Positions 27,709 through 38,791 are shown, counted from the stretch's first letter. The stretch: 64,000 nucleotides of DNA from Lepidurus packardi (GCA_023053545.1 JAKZAN010000053.1:310001-374000); one strand, 5' to 3'. Made by a program: numbers and translations. The notes: generated by a model from the letters alone, not told the origin.

Positions 27709-30700
27709 TTGGGCAAATTTAAAACAATAATAAGTATCAAAAAATTTAAAAAAATAGTTATTCGTTCGGTTATCGGGCTTTTGCTGTTTTTGCTGCTACT
27801 TGGCATTGCGCTTTCATTGCCTTTTGTGCAAACAAAAATAGGGCAATATGTAACTGGCGTCATTAACAAAGATTATAAATCAGACATTAAAGTGGAACGT
27901 ATGGTGATTTCGCCATTTGGACTCGTGAAGCTCAAAGGCGTCCTGATTCGCGATCACCACAAAGATACTTTGATATATGCCGATCGAATTCAGACCAATT
28001 TACTAAGCTTTAAGAAGCTTTATACTGGCGATCTTTTTTTTGGTACGATTCGGTCAGCAAATCTATTTTTTAAGATAAAAATTTATAAAGGCGAAAAGGC
28101 GTCCAACTTAGATGAATTTGTAAAGTTGTTCGATTCCGATTCCAAATCAGATCATAAATTCCTCATGAAATCTGATGATTTATATGTTTCAAATGGTCAC
28201 TTTATAATTATTGATGAGAACGTGACCATTCCGAAGAATCTTGACATCACAAAAATTAATGCTGCCATAACTAATTTTAAAGTGCATGGAACAGACATTT
28301 CGATGGGTATCAAAAAGATGGCATTTCAAGATCATCGGGGCTTGTATATAGAAAATCTTACCACTGATTTTACCTATACACTCAAGAACATCCTTCTTAA
28401 GAAACTATTGTTGCGCACTACGAATTCCAATTTTGACGGTGATATTGCCATTAATTACAACCGAGATGACTTTTCTGATTTCAATAATAAAGTCAATTTT
28501 GTTGTGGATGTAAAATCGTCGTCACTAGCCACAAATGATATTTATTATTTTTATAAGGAATTGGGGCGCAATCGGAATTTTAGATTGACCGCAAAAATTG
28601 TTGGAACACTCAATAACTTTTACGCCTCAAAAATGCATATTCAGGATGAACATGCGGCTGAAATTATAGGCGATGTTAATTTTAGGAATCTGTTCGGCAA
28701 AGGCAACCAACAGTTTTATATGAAAGGGGATTTTGAAAAAGTGTCGTCTGACTATGAAAACTTAATTGGTTTACTGCCCAATATTCTTGGGAAAAGTTTG
28801 CCTTCATCAATGGCGAAGTTGGGTTCGTTTAACATCCGCGGAAAAGCTGAAATTGCCACAAGCTATATCAATTCTGATTTTTATATGACCACGGCAATTG
28901 GCAATATACAATCCGATTTAAGCATGACCAACATCAACAATATTGATAATGCGACCTACAAAGGGAATATAATTTTGGAAGATTTCGACTTAGGAAAAAT
29001 GCTAAATCGGCGTGATATTGGTCGTGTTTCATTGAATGTCGACGTTGACGGACGCGGTTTTACAGAACAATTGCTGGACACAAAATTTGAAGGTGATGTC
29101 TACAAGATACAATATAACGGATACCAATACAAGAATGTACTGCTCAATGGCAGTTTTAAGAAACCCATTTTTGAAGGTAAGGTATACGTCAATGACCCCA
29201 ATTTGTTTTTAGATTTTGACGGTGCTGTGAATCTAGCAAAAAAGGACATGGCTTTGGATTTCAATGCCATTATTGATTATGCAGATTTAGTGAAATTAAA
29301 TTTTATCAAATCTGATACAATTGCCGTTTTCAAAGGTGCCATTAAAATGAATGTTGTAGGCAACACCATCGACGATTTGCGTGGGGACGTAAAAATATCA
29401 AATACCTTCTATCAAAATAATAAAGACATCTATTTGTTTGACGATTTTACAATTGCTTCTAATTTCGATGAAAATCGAGTTCGGACCATCAATATTAATG
29501 CGCCCGATGTTTTGCAAGGATCTGTAGTCGGAAAATATGAATTTGGTCAGGTTCGAAAAATGATTGAAAATTCGCTCGGAAGTTTGTATGCCAATTATTC
29601 GCCCAACAAAATCAAAAAGGGGCAGTTTATGAAGTTTAACTTTACGGTTTATAATAAAATTATAGAGATTTTCTTTCCGGGGATTTCACTTGGACCAAAC
29701 ACCACTATTGCTGGCAACATTAATTCAGATTTAGACGAATTTAAGTTTAGTTTCAATTCCCCTAAAATTAATGCTTACGACAACATTCTCCATAAAATAA
29801 GCCTGCGGTTAGACAACAAAAATCCGTTGTATAATGCGTATGTTGAAGTTGATAGTATTCGGACAAAATACTATAAAATTTCAGAATTCAACTTAATTAA
29901 TGTTACTGCAAACGACACTTTATATGTGCGTTCAGAATTTAAAGGAGGCAATCAGGCGCAAGATTTCTACAACTTAAACTTTTACCATACAATTGATGCT
30001 AAGAAAAATAGTGTGGTGGGAATTAGCAAATCTGAACTTAAATTTAAAGATTATTTGTGGTATCTCAATGAAAATGACGACAACAAAAACAAAGTTGTCT
30101 TTGATAAAAATCTGCGAAATTTTAGTATTGATAAAATTATTATGTCGCATGAAAATCAAAAAATCGAGTTGGATGGCACACTGATTGGAAAAACTGAAAA
30201 AGACATCAATTTGAATTTCGAAGATATCGAATTGAACAAAGTTATTCCGTCTGTCGATAATTTTAAGATTGCAGGAAATCTGAATGGCCAACTAAACTTT
30301 AAGCAGAAGAAAAATGTTTACAAGCCAACAGCCTCGCTCACGGTGGGCGAACTGAATGTAAACGATCATGATCTGGGGAAACTTAGTCTCGATATTCGAG
30401 GAAGCGACGATTTCAAGAAATTCTATGTAAATTCAACCATCGACAATAAGGATTTTGAATCTTTCAACGCCAATGGTTTGTTTACAATTGAAGGCGGAAA
30501 AACTATAGCCGATTTGGATCTGCGTTTTGACAGATTCAATCTTGGTTCGCTGAGTTCTTTGGGGGGCGAAATAATCACAAACATTCAAGGATTTACGTCG
30601 GGAACTACAAAAATTGAAGGCGACATTATGAATCCAGAAGTTAACGGCCGTTTGTTTCTTGACGGCGCTGCATTAACAATTCCTTATATGAATGTGAGTT

Positions 30701-32229
30701 ATGAACTGGATCGGAAATCGGTTGTGGATGTAACTGAAAATTCGTTTATAATTCGAAATGCAGGACTTACTGACACTAAATTTAGAACAGCCGGTAACGT
30801 GAACGGGCGTATCAGACATCGCAAGTTTTCAGATTGGGAACTAAATATTGAAATCGAATCCAAGAGATTATTGGCATTAGACACAAAGGATAACGAAGAC
30901 AGCGCCTATTATGGAACCGCTTTCATTGATGGAACGGCAAGCATTACTGGTCCTGTAAACGCGCTTTTGATTAAAGTTGATGCAAAGTCTGAGAAAGATA
31001 CAAGTTTGAAAATCCCGATTAGCGAAGCAGCATCTAGCTCGACAGGCGGTTATATTCACTTCTTATCTTCCGATGAAAAGAACAAAGTATTGAAGGGCCT
31101 AGCAGATAATTCCAAAACTTATAATGGGCTAGAATTAAAGTTTGATTTTGCCATTACCAAAGATGCCGAAATTGAAGTTATATTGGATCGAAAAACCGGC
31201 CATGGGGTGAAAGGTAGGGGCACTGGAAACTTGTTAATGGAAATTAATACGCTGGGGAAATTTGTCATGAATGGCCGATTTCAGGCGCTGGAAGGTATTT
31301 ATAATTTTAAGTATGGCGGAATAATCGACAAAAGATTTCTGGTTAGTAAAAACAGTAATATTGTTTGGGAAGGCGACCCTTTGCGGGCCATTCTTAATTT
31401 AGAAGCCATCTATAAAACAACAGCAAATCCCGGGATATTGTTAGAAAACTCGTCATTTAATAGAAAGATGCCAGTTGAAGTTGTTATTGGAATTAAAGGA
31501 AATCTAGCCAACCCTGAACCGGATTTCGATATAAAATTCCCAACAGTTAGCTCCGTGCTTAAGTCGGAAATCGAATATAAGTTAGATGACAAAGAAACAC
31601 GTCAGACGCAAGCATTATACCTGCTTTCATCTGGAGGTTTCTTGAGTCCTGAAGGCGTTAGTCAATCTGATTTGGCAGGCAATTTTCTTGAACGTGCCAG
31701 CGGACTTATCAACGAACTTTTTGAAGACCAAGATGGCAAGTTTCAGGTGGGGGTTGATTATGTTTCAGCGGATCGCCGTCCTGGTGCCGAAACCGATGGC
31801 AGGTTGGGTGTTACGTTATCCACAAAAATTAATGACCGTATTACTATTAATGGAAAAGTTGGGGTGCCTGTTGGCGGTATTAATGAATCTGCTGTTGTGG
31901 GTGATGTAGAGGTTCAGTATAGGGTTAATGAAGATGGCACGCTTAATTTGAGGGTTTTTAATCGGGAAAATGATGTTACCTATATAGGTCAAGGTGTTGG
32001 GTATACGCAAGGCTTTGGGGTTTCATATGAATTGGATTTTGATACCTTTAAGGAATTTGCAAATAAAGTCTTTAAGAACTTGAAGATTGAACGCGTTCCA
32101 AGCAGTGTTCCAGATCAGGAAATTCCAGATTCTGGATTTTTGCCCGATATGATTTTGATGCCCGGTCCCACCAAAAATCAGAAAGAAACAGATCTTCCAA
32201 ACCGAGAAGCTGTACCGCATGAAGATTAA
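27709..32229 (+). CDS. tamB: TamB-like translocation/assembly module protein (DUF490)
   Basis: Very long envelope protein (1506 aa) that bridges inner and outer membranes, a TamB/AsmA-like lipid-transport or barrel-assembly factor. One N-terminal membrane helix (~18-40, GLLLFLLLLGIALSLPF) is followed by ~1000 residues of beta-taco-like repeats. The C-terminal DUF490 domain (~1100-1440) includes GGFLSPEGVSQSDLAGN and GKVGVPVGGINES. No ATG exists before the membrane helix, so a TTG at 27709 is the best candidate; a TATATTTG sequence overlaps it, so the true start may be another non-ATG codon slightly downstream. Divergent from tsaD, a pairing common in flavobacteria. Confidence 0.9.
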   Translation: MGKFKTIISIKKFKKIVIRSVIGLLLFLLLLGIALSLPFVQTKIGQYVTGVINKDYKSDIKVERMVISPFGLVKLKGVLIRDHHKDTLIYADRIQTNLLSFKKLYTGDLFFGTIRSANLFFKIKIYKGEKASNLDEFVKLFDSDSKSDHKFLMKSDDLYVSNGHFIIIDENVTIPKNLDITKINAAITNFKVHGTDISMGIKKMAFQDHRGLYIENLTTDFTYTLKNILLKKLLLRTTNSNFDGDIAINYNRDDFSDFNNKVNFVVDVKSSSLATNDIYYFYKELGRNRNFRLTAKIVGTLNNFYASKMHIQDEHAAEIIGDVNFRNLFGKGNQQFYMKGDFEKVSSDYENLIGLLPNILGKSLPSSMAKLGSFNIRGKAEIATSYINSDFYMTTAIGNIQSDLSMTNINNIDNATYKGNIILEDFDLGKMLNRRDIGRVSLNVDVDGRGFTEQLLDTKFEGDVYKIQYNGYQYKNVLLNGSFKKPIFEGKVYVNDPNLFLDFDGAVNLAKKDMALDFNAIIDYADLVKLNFIKSDTIAVFKGAIKMNVVGNTIDDLRGDVKISNTFYQNNKDIYLFDDFTIASNFDENRVRTININAPDVLQGSVVGKYEFGQVRKMIENSLGSLYANYSPNKIKKGQFMKFNFTVYNKIIEIFFPGISLGPNTTIAGNINSDLDEFKFSFNSPKINAYDNILHKISLRLDNKNPLYNAYVEVDSIRTKYYKISEFNLINVTANDTLYVRSEFKGGNQAQDFYNLNFYHTIDAKKNSVVGISKSELKFKDYLWYLNENDDNKNKVVFDKNLRNFSIDKIIMSHENQKIELDGTLIGKTEKDINLNFEDIELNKVIPSVDNFKIAGNLNGQLNFKQKKNVYKPTASLTVGELNVNDHDLGKLSLDIRGSDDFKKFYVNSTIDNKDFESFNANGLFTIEGGKTIADLDLRFDRFNLGSLSSLGGEIITNIQGFTSGTTKIEGDIMNPEVNGRLFLDGAALTIPYMNVSYELDRKSVVDVTENSFIIRNAGLTDTKFRTAGNVNGRIRHRKFSDWELNIEIESKRLLALDTKDNEDSAYYGTAFIDGTASITGPVNALLIKVDAKSEKDTSLKIPISEAASSSTGGYIHFLSSDEKNKVLKGLADNSKTYNGLELKFDFAITKDAEIEVILDRKTGHGVKGRGTGNLLMEINTLGKFVMNGRFQALEGIYNFKYGGIIDKRFLVSKNSNIVWEGDPLRAILNLEAIYKTTANPGILLENSSFNRKMPVEVVIGIKGNLANPEPDFDIKFPTVSSVLKSEIEYKLDDKETRQTQALYLLSSGGFLSPEGVSQSDLAGNFLERASGLINELFEDQDGKFQVGVDYVSADRRPGAETDGRLGVTLSTKINDRITINGKVGVPVGGINESAVVGDVEVQYRVNEDGTLNLRVFNRENDVTYIGQGVGYTQGFGVSYELDFDTFKEFANKVFKNLKIERVPSSVPDQEIPDSGFLPDMILMPGPTKNQKETDLPNREAVPHED
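27714..27741 (-). promoter_or_regulatory. Promoter of the tsaD operon (TTTG-N16-TAAATTTG)
   Basis: Minus strand: -33 element TTTG (27741-27738), 16-nt spacer, -7 element TAAATTTG (27721-27714). Transcription would start near 27707, about 25 nt before the tsaD ATG. It lies within the first codons of the divergent tamB. Confidence 0.7.
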
Positions 32230-32319
32230 TTTGTGATGGGGGCTTGAACCTTGTGAAATGTTTACTGAAATTTAGGCGAGTTGAAATCGATTGGGATGTT
32301 CTTGTATGATTGGGATGTT

Positions 32320-32396
32320 GCGTTAGGGATTGACGCGAAAATCCTTTTTGTAGCGCAGCGGAAAAAAGATTGCAGCAAAAGCCCGCCCGAACGCCC
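32320..32396. repeat. Palindromic intergenic repeat, family I
   Basis: Element GCGTTAGGGATTGACGCG...AAAAGCCCGCCCGAACGCCC with central hairpin CCTTTTTG-TAGCGCAGC-GGAAAAAAG. It is inverted relative to the copy at 18931-19008, with very high similarity. It occupies the middle of the 370-nt gap between tamB and pfkA. The remaining ~200 nt before pfkA is A/T-rich and must contain its promoter, which I could not place with confidence. Confidence 0.85.
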
Positions 32397-32599
32397 AAAA
32401 GAAGCTAAAAAAAGCGTAAATTAATGGTTTTGGCTAATGGTTATTGCGCTTGAAATTGATTATAAACGTAATATTTACAGGCTATTGGCTAAAACTTATC
32501 AACGAAAACGTTTGAAATTATAATAGTGTATTAAATTACATCTTAGGGTATAAAATTACATGAAGTGGTTTACTATTTTTACATTTTAATTAGAAATTA

Positions 32600-33586
32600 A
32601 TGTCGAAAACTATAAAAAAGATTGGTGTTTTAACATCTGGAGGCGATTCCCCTGGAATGAATGCAGCCATACGCGCAGTGGTTAGAACTTGTGCTTTTCA
32701 TGGTGTTGATTGTCTTGGAATATACCGCGGATATCAGGGCATGATTGAAGGTGACTTTAAGGATATGGGGCCACGAAGTGTTAATAATATAGTGAACAAG
32801 GGTGGTACGATTTTGAAATCTGCCCGTTCCAAAGAATTTATGACACCTGAAGGTCGGAAAAAAGCTTTTGACAATTTAGTGAAAGCAGGTGTTGATTCGC
32901 TAGTTATTATTGGTGGCGATGGTAGTTTTACGGGTGCTGAAGTTTTTAATGCGGAGTATGACTTTCCTGTGATGGGCATTCCGGGCACAATTGATAATGA
33001 TATTTTTGGCACGAGCCATACGCTTGGGTACGATACGGCTTTGAATACGGTTGTTGAAGTTATCGATAAAATCAGGGACACTGCAAGCTCGCACAACCGC
33101 TTGTTTTTTGTTGAAGTGATGGGGCGTGATGCTGGCCATATTGCTTTGAACGCGGGAATTGGCGCTGGCGCGGAGGAGATCCTTATTCCTGAAGAGGATT
33201 TGGGATTGGATCGATTAGTAGAATCATTGCGAAAAAGCAAGGCTTCTGGCAAATCGTCTAGTATAGTTGTTATTGCAGAAGGTGACAAAATAGGTCGGAA
33301 CGTCTTTGAATTGAAAGACTATGTCGAGGCTAATATGCCAGAATATGATGTGCGCGTATCTGTTTTAGGGCACATGCAACGGGGCGGTTCGCCGTCTTGT
33401 TTTGATCGGGTTTTAGCAAGCAGATTGGGCGTAAAGGCAGTTGAATCGCTTTTAGAAGGAAAATCAAATTATATGGTTGGGATTTTGGGTGATAAAATTT
33501 GTTTAACACCATTGGAACAAGCCATTAAGGGAAATACCGAAATTGACCGCGAATTGCTTCGCGTTTCGGATATAATGTCAACATAA
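32600..33586 (+). CDS. pfkA: ATP-dependent 6-phosphofructokinase
   Basis: Phosphorylates fructose 6-phosphate with ATP in glycolysis. Motifs are LTSGGDSPGMNAAIR (nucleotide loop, ~11-25), IIGGDGSFTGA (Gly rather than Asp after GGD, the ATP-type choice), the catalytic GTIDNDI near 130 and the MGRDAGHIA segment. The 328-aa length is that of the bacterial ATP-PFK. gapA follows 66 nt downstream on the same strand, forming a small glycolytic cluster that ends at the terminator after gapA. Confidence 0.97.
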   Translation: MSKTIKKIGVLTSGGDSPGMNAAIRAVVRTCAFHGVDCLGIYRGYQGMIEGDFKDMGPRSVNNIVNKGGTILKSARSKEFMTPEGRKKAFDNLVKAGVDSLVIIGGDGSFTGAEVFNAEYDFPVMGIPGTIDNDIFGTSHTLGYDTALNTVVEVIDKIRDTASSHNRLFFVEVMGRDAGHIALNAGIGAGAEEILIPEEDLGLDRLVESLRKSKASGKSSSIVVIAEGDKIGRNVFELKDYVEANMPEYDVRVSVLGHMQRGGSPSCFDRVLASRLGVKAVESLLEGKSNYMVGILGDKICLTPLEQAIKGNTEIDRELLRVSDIMST

Positions 33587-33649
33587 ATCGGTTAGATGTT
33601 TATAATACGAGGACTTTAAACATTAAACTCTAAACAATTTAAAAAATAA

Positions 33650-34657
<1,008 letters not shown>

Positions 34658-34666
34658 AGAAATGTA

Positions 34667-34700
34667 ATCCCGCGACTCATGTTGCGGGATTTTTATTTTT
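34667..34700 (+). terminator. Intrinsic terminator of the pfkA-gap unit
   Basis: Stem ATCCCGC / GCGGGAT with a 10-nt loop followed by a T-rich tail (TTTTTATTTTT). Confidence 0.85.
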
Positions 34701-34743
34701 ATAAATTAACAAAATCAAATTATTGGTTTTTAGATGACTACGT

Positions 34744-35595
34744 ATGAAATTACTTGTTGATAGTGGATCCACTAAAGCGGATTGGATTGCAATTGATGAT
34801 ACTGGAAAAGTGCTTTTCACGACTCAATCGTTAGGATTAAATCCCGAAGTTTTAAACAGAACTGAAATAATCGAGCGGATGAACGACCGTTTCGATATTT
34901 CTCATAATAGAAGCGATGTTAGTCATTTGTTTTTTTATGGCGCAGGTTGCGGCACAGATCGCATGAAGAATTATCTTTCTGAAGCTTTTTCGTCCTATTT
35001 TCCGAATGCTTCGATTGCTGTGCATGAAGATACCTATGCAGCTGTTTATGCCACAACGCCAAAAAACGAAAAGGCGATAGTTTGTATATTGGGTACAGGT
35101 TCCAATTGTAGTTATTTTGACGGCGTTGTTTTGCATCAGAAGGTGCAATCTCTGGGCTATATTGCGATGGACGATTGCAGCGGAAACCAATTTGGCCGCC
35201 AATTGATTAGGGGGTATTATTTTAATAAGATGCCTAAAGATTTAGCGGTTGATTTTGAAAAGTCATATAATTTAGACGCTGATGTGATCAAGAATCAGTT
35301 ATATAAAGAACCCAATCCGAATGCATACCTAGCAACTTTCGCAAAATTTCTGATTAAGCACAAAGGAACTGAGTTTTGCAAGAAAATTATATACAGCGGC
35401 ATGGAAGATTTTGTAGAAAACTACATCTTGCAATATGACAATGCAACGGAAGTTCCAATTCATTTTATAGGTTCAATTGCATTCTATTTGAAAGACGAAT
35501 TGCAGGAAGTATTGGAAAAGCACGGTTTACAAATTGGTAATGTATTGCGCAGACCAATTGACGGCCTTATACAATACCATATTATAAATAAGTAA
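34744..35595 (+). CDS. BadF/BadG-type ATPase, N-acetylglucosamine kinase-like
   Basis: ASKHA-fold sugar kinase. Phosphate-1 motif VDSGSTKADW at residues 4-13, FFYGAGCGT near 62-70, and the adenosine-side LGTGSNC near 115. The SGNQFGRQLIRGYYFN loop follows. Bacteroidota homologues of this 283-aa length are usually called GlcNAc or glucosamine kinases; the sequence does not settle the substrate. Follows the glycolytic pair on the same strand but after a terminator, and converges on ridA (6-nt gap). Confidence 0.8.
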   Translation: MKLLVDSGSTKADWIAIDDTGKVLFTTQSLGLNPEVLNRTEIIERMNDRFDISHNRSDVSHLFFYGAGCGTDRMKNYLSEAFSSYFPNASIAVHEDTYAAVYATTPKNEKAIVCILGTGSNCSYFDGVVLHQKVQSLGYIAMDDCSGNQFGRQLIRGYYFNKMPKDLAVDFEKSYNLDADVIKNQLYKEPNPNAYLATFAKFLIKHKGTEFCKKIIYSGMEDFVENYILQYDNATEVPIHFIGSIAFYLKDELQEVLEKHGLQIGNVLRRPIDGLIQYHIINK

Positions 35596-35601
35596 TTACA
35601 G

Positions 35602-35982
35602 TTATTTTATAGCGATTACAGAAATTTCCACATTAACAAATTTTGGCAGTGCTGCCACTTGAACAGTTTCTCTTGCAGGAGCTGTTTCTTCGTTAAAGTA
35701 GGAGCCATAAACAGCATTGATGCGTGCAAAATCACCCATATTTGTGATGAAAATTGTAGACTTAATGACATTTTCGAAAGTCATTTCCGCAGCCTCTAAT
35801 ACCGCTTCCAAGTTTCGCATCACTTGCTCGGTTTCCATTTCGATTGATTCCATTTTGAGCGTCATCGACTGCGGATCAAGCGCAATTTGCCCAGAAGTAT
35901 AAAGCATATTACCCACTAAAATTGCCTGGTTATAAGGACCAATTGGGGCCGGAGCATTAGCTGTATTGATTATTGTTTTCAT
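35602..35982 (-). CDS. ridA: RidA-family enamine/imine deaminase
   Basis: Clears reactive 2-aminoacrylate and related enamines. The 126-aa protein has the family signatures PIGPYNQAI at the start, LYTSGQIALDP near 30-40, and the C-terminal APARETVQVAALPK with the substrate-binding arginine. It lies 7 nt downstream of lptD on the same strand and probably rides on its transcript. Confidence 0.95.
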   Translation of the reverse strand: MKTIINTANAPAPIGPYNQAILVGNMLYTSGQIALDPQSMTLKMESIEMETEQVMRNLEAVLEAAEMTFENVIKSTIFITNMGDFARINAVYGSYFNEETAPARETVQVAALPKFVNVEISVIAIK

Positions 35983-35989
35983 AAAAATA

Positions 35990-38695
35990 TTATCTTACTT
36001 GCCGGTCTGGCTGTGTTCTTTTCTCGTATTTAACATCGCTTAAAACGCCCGCTTTTATACCAATAAAAAAGCCCCAATAGGTCCGATCTCCAAACGGAGC
36101 CCAGTTAAAATCCATACGCCAACTTAACAAATCACGTTCAAAGCGCAATTGCGTAAAAGTGACTCCCTTTTGTACAAAATCGTATCCTGTAGAGGCACCC
36201 ACTTTCCATTTTGGTGTCAAATCAGCATTAACAGAAATCATGAGCGAATTGCCTATCAATTTGTTTTCACGCATTGCATTTCCATATGTTGCTGAATATG
36301 CAATTGTCATGTCCCAAGGTAATTTTGCGTTATAAGAACCTGTCGACTTTGGGACCGAATCATCTTCATCTTCATTCTTAAATTGGCTCGTTCTGCGGTC
36401 ACTAAAATCAGTATTTGTTCCGAAAAGGTCGTCCTCCCGTCCGCCATTTCGAACCCCTTGATTGTCCTGCGATTTCTTATTTGATTTTTCGCCGCGTTGC
36501 GAAATGCTATAACCAACGGTCATATTTGCGCTGGTCATTCTAAAAAGACTACCGCCATTATCGAGGTTAAATTTATTGATTCGCTTGTTGTTATTATCAA
36601 GCGCATACGGATCAAATGTAGCGGCAAAATTCACGTTCATTTTGTCATTAAAGAGCTGCGTACCGCCGCTCATTCGCAGCGGGGACCACGCAAGTGAGTC
36701 GGCTGCCATATCATAACTAGTAGATAAGTTTAGATTATTTAGCAGCATTACTTTTTTAGGTTCAAGCTTCGTAGTATCCTTATCAGTAACCTTAGCTTCA
36801 AATGTATTGCTTAGACTAAATCCGAGGTTATTTGAATAGTTTCGTCCTGGTGCCCCAAAAATTCCTGTTTCAAAACGGGTATAATCCTTGCGCATGGTTC
36901 CGGTTCCATCTGGATCATAAGTGTCATAATATTTTGCGAAACTCGGCATGTAGCTATGCGATACACTAGGCCGCATGACGTGTCGAATGGCTTGCAACTT
37001 ACGAGTGGGTTTTCTATTGAAAGTTCCATAAATGGTAGTACCCAAACTAGAACTAAAACTATATGTTCTATAAGCATCAAAACCGCTCACATCTGTTGTT
37101 ACTACTTTTCCTGATTCTGCATCGAAATCCTTCTGAATGGTCTTAAAATACCAAACTTCCTGATAATTTATTGACGAGGTTGCGCTGAAGTATTTAAACA
37201 ATTTAAAGTTCGTGCTCAACGGTATCGAATGCTGAAATCCGCTATTCATAGCACGAAACATTTCAGGCTTAAAAAATAGAGAATCTGTTGTTTGTATTCT
37301 GTTTTCGCCTCGAACCGAATATTGTATATTGATGTTTTTTATAAGTCCTTTTTTAAGCCCGTCTTTTGGCGCAAATGGAAATATACGGTCGACACTTGCT
37401 TGCAAAGTTGGCAATGTCATGTTAATAACCTGCGTTTGTGCGTTCTGCGAATGTGTTGCTGTTAGCGAAATATTGACTTGAGGCTCAACGTTAAATGTTC
37501 GGGCATAATTGATGGAAGAACTTAAAGTATTGTTTAAGTTTGATCCGATATTAACCTGATTTATAGATTGTTGAAAATATCTACTACTTCCTAAGTTGAC
37601 GGAGGCTGAAAACCGAGAATTTGGATTCGACTTCATATCCTTGCTATGCGACCATTGGATGTTGTATATGTTGGTTTTGGAATAGTCAGGAAAACCTCGT
37701 TCACTATTAATTAAATTTTCAAAACGAAGGTTTAAATTACCATTAAATCGGTAGCGTTTTGCATATTGAGATTCCACTCGAAACCCGTAACTTCCATTTG
37801 TATAATAGTCGCCTAGAACGGCTAGGTCATAATTTTCGCTTAGTGCAAAATAGTAGCCTCCGTTTTGAAGCGAATAGCCGCGCTGACGTGAATCGCCATA
37901 CGTTGGCACTAAAATCCCAGAAGTTGCCTTTTGTGACATCGGAAAAAAGGCGAACGGCAGGAAAATAGGGGTGGGCACATCAGCAATAACCATGTTTGTT
38001 AACCCAACAACGACTTTCTCGCCTGGTACTAATTTTACTTTATCCGTAACAAAATAATATTCTGGAGTGTCGATGTCTTTAGAAGTCGTGAAACGTGCGG
38101 TTTTCATAAAATAAACCGAGTCATTTTCCTTTTTTGTGATTTCGGCTTTAACCTTAAATTCGCCTTGGTCTGTTCTAGAATTCCAAACAAGCGCTTTTTT
38201 AGTCTTAAAATTAAATCTTATCGAATCTGGCTCGACCACATTATTTCCCTGCTTAAAAACAGGTAATTGCGTAAATTTTCCCAACGAATCTTTAATGCGG
38301 CCAGCATAAACTTCATTCGTATCGTAATTCAGCACAATAATTCCAGCCTTAAGTTCCACGTCTTGATAATACAGTTCCGCTTTATCGTAAAGTGTTATTG
38401 TCTTTTTTTTGGCGTCAATTTTGTTATAGCTTTCAGCAGTATATTTAATTTTATCTAAAAGCAATGGCTTTTTTTTCAAGGAGTCTGTTTGTGAAACAGG
38501 TACAATTTTAACAGAATCTTGCGTTATTATAATGTTATCAGTCTGTTTTTTAGAAGGAATGGAAACTGGCTTTTTACCAAGCTCCTGCGCATTACCTTTT
38601 GATAATCCTATTGTTAGGAAGATTGTTGATATAACGATATTAAATAAGTTTGTGCGCAAAGGTTTTAATAGTATTTTTGTAAAAGTGAGGCTCAA
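35990..38695 (-). CDS. lptD: LptD-like outer-membrane LPS assembly protein
   Basis: Outer-membrane barrel that inserts lipopolysaccharide. N-terminal signal-like region (~1-36, ending NAQELG), an OstA-like jellyroll (~75-240, with IDAKKKTITLYDKAELYYQD), then a large beta-barrel (~260-880) with family motifs FLPFAFFPMSQKATSGILVP and FNWAPFGDRTYWGF. The first codon at 38695 is TTG. A consensus promoter ends only 12 nt upstream, so a start at a TTG near 38659 (beginning LRTNLFNIV) may be the real one. Length about 890-900 aa is normal for Bacteroidota LptD. Divergent from the amidase gene. Confidence 0.92.
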   Translation of the reverse strand: MSLTFTKILLKPLRTNLFNIVISTIFLTIGLSKGNAQELGKKPVSIPSKKQTDNIIITQDSVKIVPVSQTDSLKKKPLLLDKIKYTAESYNKIDAKKKTITLYDKAELYYQDVELKAGIIVLNYDTNEVYAGRIKDSLGKFTQLPVFKQGNNVVEPDSIRFNFKTKKALVWNSRTDQGEFKVKAEITKKENDSVYFMKTARFTTSKDIDTPEYYFVTDKVKLVPGEKVVVGLTNMVIADVPTPIFLPFAFFPMSQKATSGILVPTYGDSRQRGYSLQNGGYYFALSENYDLAVLGDYYTNGSYGFRVESQYAKRYRFNGNLNLRFENLINSERGFPDYSKTNIYNIQWSHSKDMKSNPNSRFSASVNLGSSRYFQQSINQVNIGSNLNNTLSSSINYARTFNVEPQVNISLTATHSQNAQTQVINMTLPTLQASVDRIFPFAPKDGLKKGLIKNINIQYSVRGENRIQTTDSLFFKPEMFRAMNSGFQHSIPLSTNFKLFKYFSATSSINYQEVWYFKTIQKDFDAESGKVVTTDVSGFDAYRTYSFSSSLGTTIYGTFNRKPTRKLQAIRHVMRPSVSHSYMPSFAKYYDTYDPDGTGTMRKDYTRFETGIFGAPGRNYSNNLGFSLSNTFEAKVTDKDTTKLEPKKVMLLNNLNLSTSYDMAADSLAWSPLRMSGGTQLFNDKMNVNFAATFDPYALDNNNKRINKFNLDNGGSLFRMTSANMTVGYSISQRGEKSNKKSQDNQGVRNGGREDDLFGTNTDFSDRRTSQFKNEDEDDSVPKSTGSYNAKLPWDMTIAYSATYGNAMRENKLIGNSLMISVNADLTPKWKVGASTGYDFVQKGVTFTQLRFERDLLSWRMDFNWAPFGDRTYWGFFIGIKAGVLSDVKYEKRTQPDRQVR

Positions 38696-38706
38696 TTTTG
38701 ACCCGC

Positions 38707-38734
38707 CAAACTTACTGATTTATTTTAAGCCAAA
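38707..38734 (-). promoter_or_regulatory. Promoter of lptD-ridA (TTTG-N16-TAAGTTTG)
   Basis: Minus strand: -33 TTTG (38734-38731), 16-nt spacer, -7 TAAGTTTG (38714-38707). The spacing equals that of the tsaD promoter. It implies a transcription start near 38700, so very little leader is left for a start codon at 38695. Confidence 0.7.
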
Positions 38735-38791
38735 ACTAAACATTTATAAATTTTATAACGGGTCTTTCAACTAAAATTAACTTTTATTCCA

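Noticed and set aside
32734-33288. Long minus-strand frame antisense to pfkA
   Set aside because: Shadow of a strongly conserved gene; Ser/Pro/Ile-rich translation typical of antisense frames.
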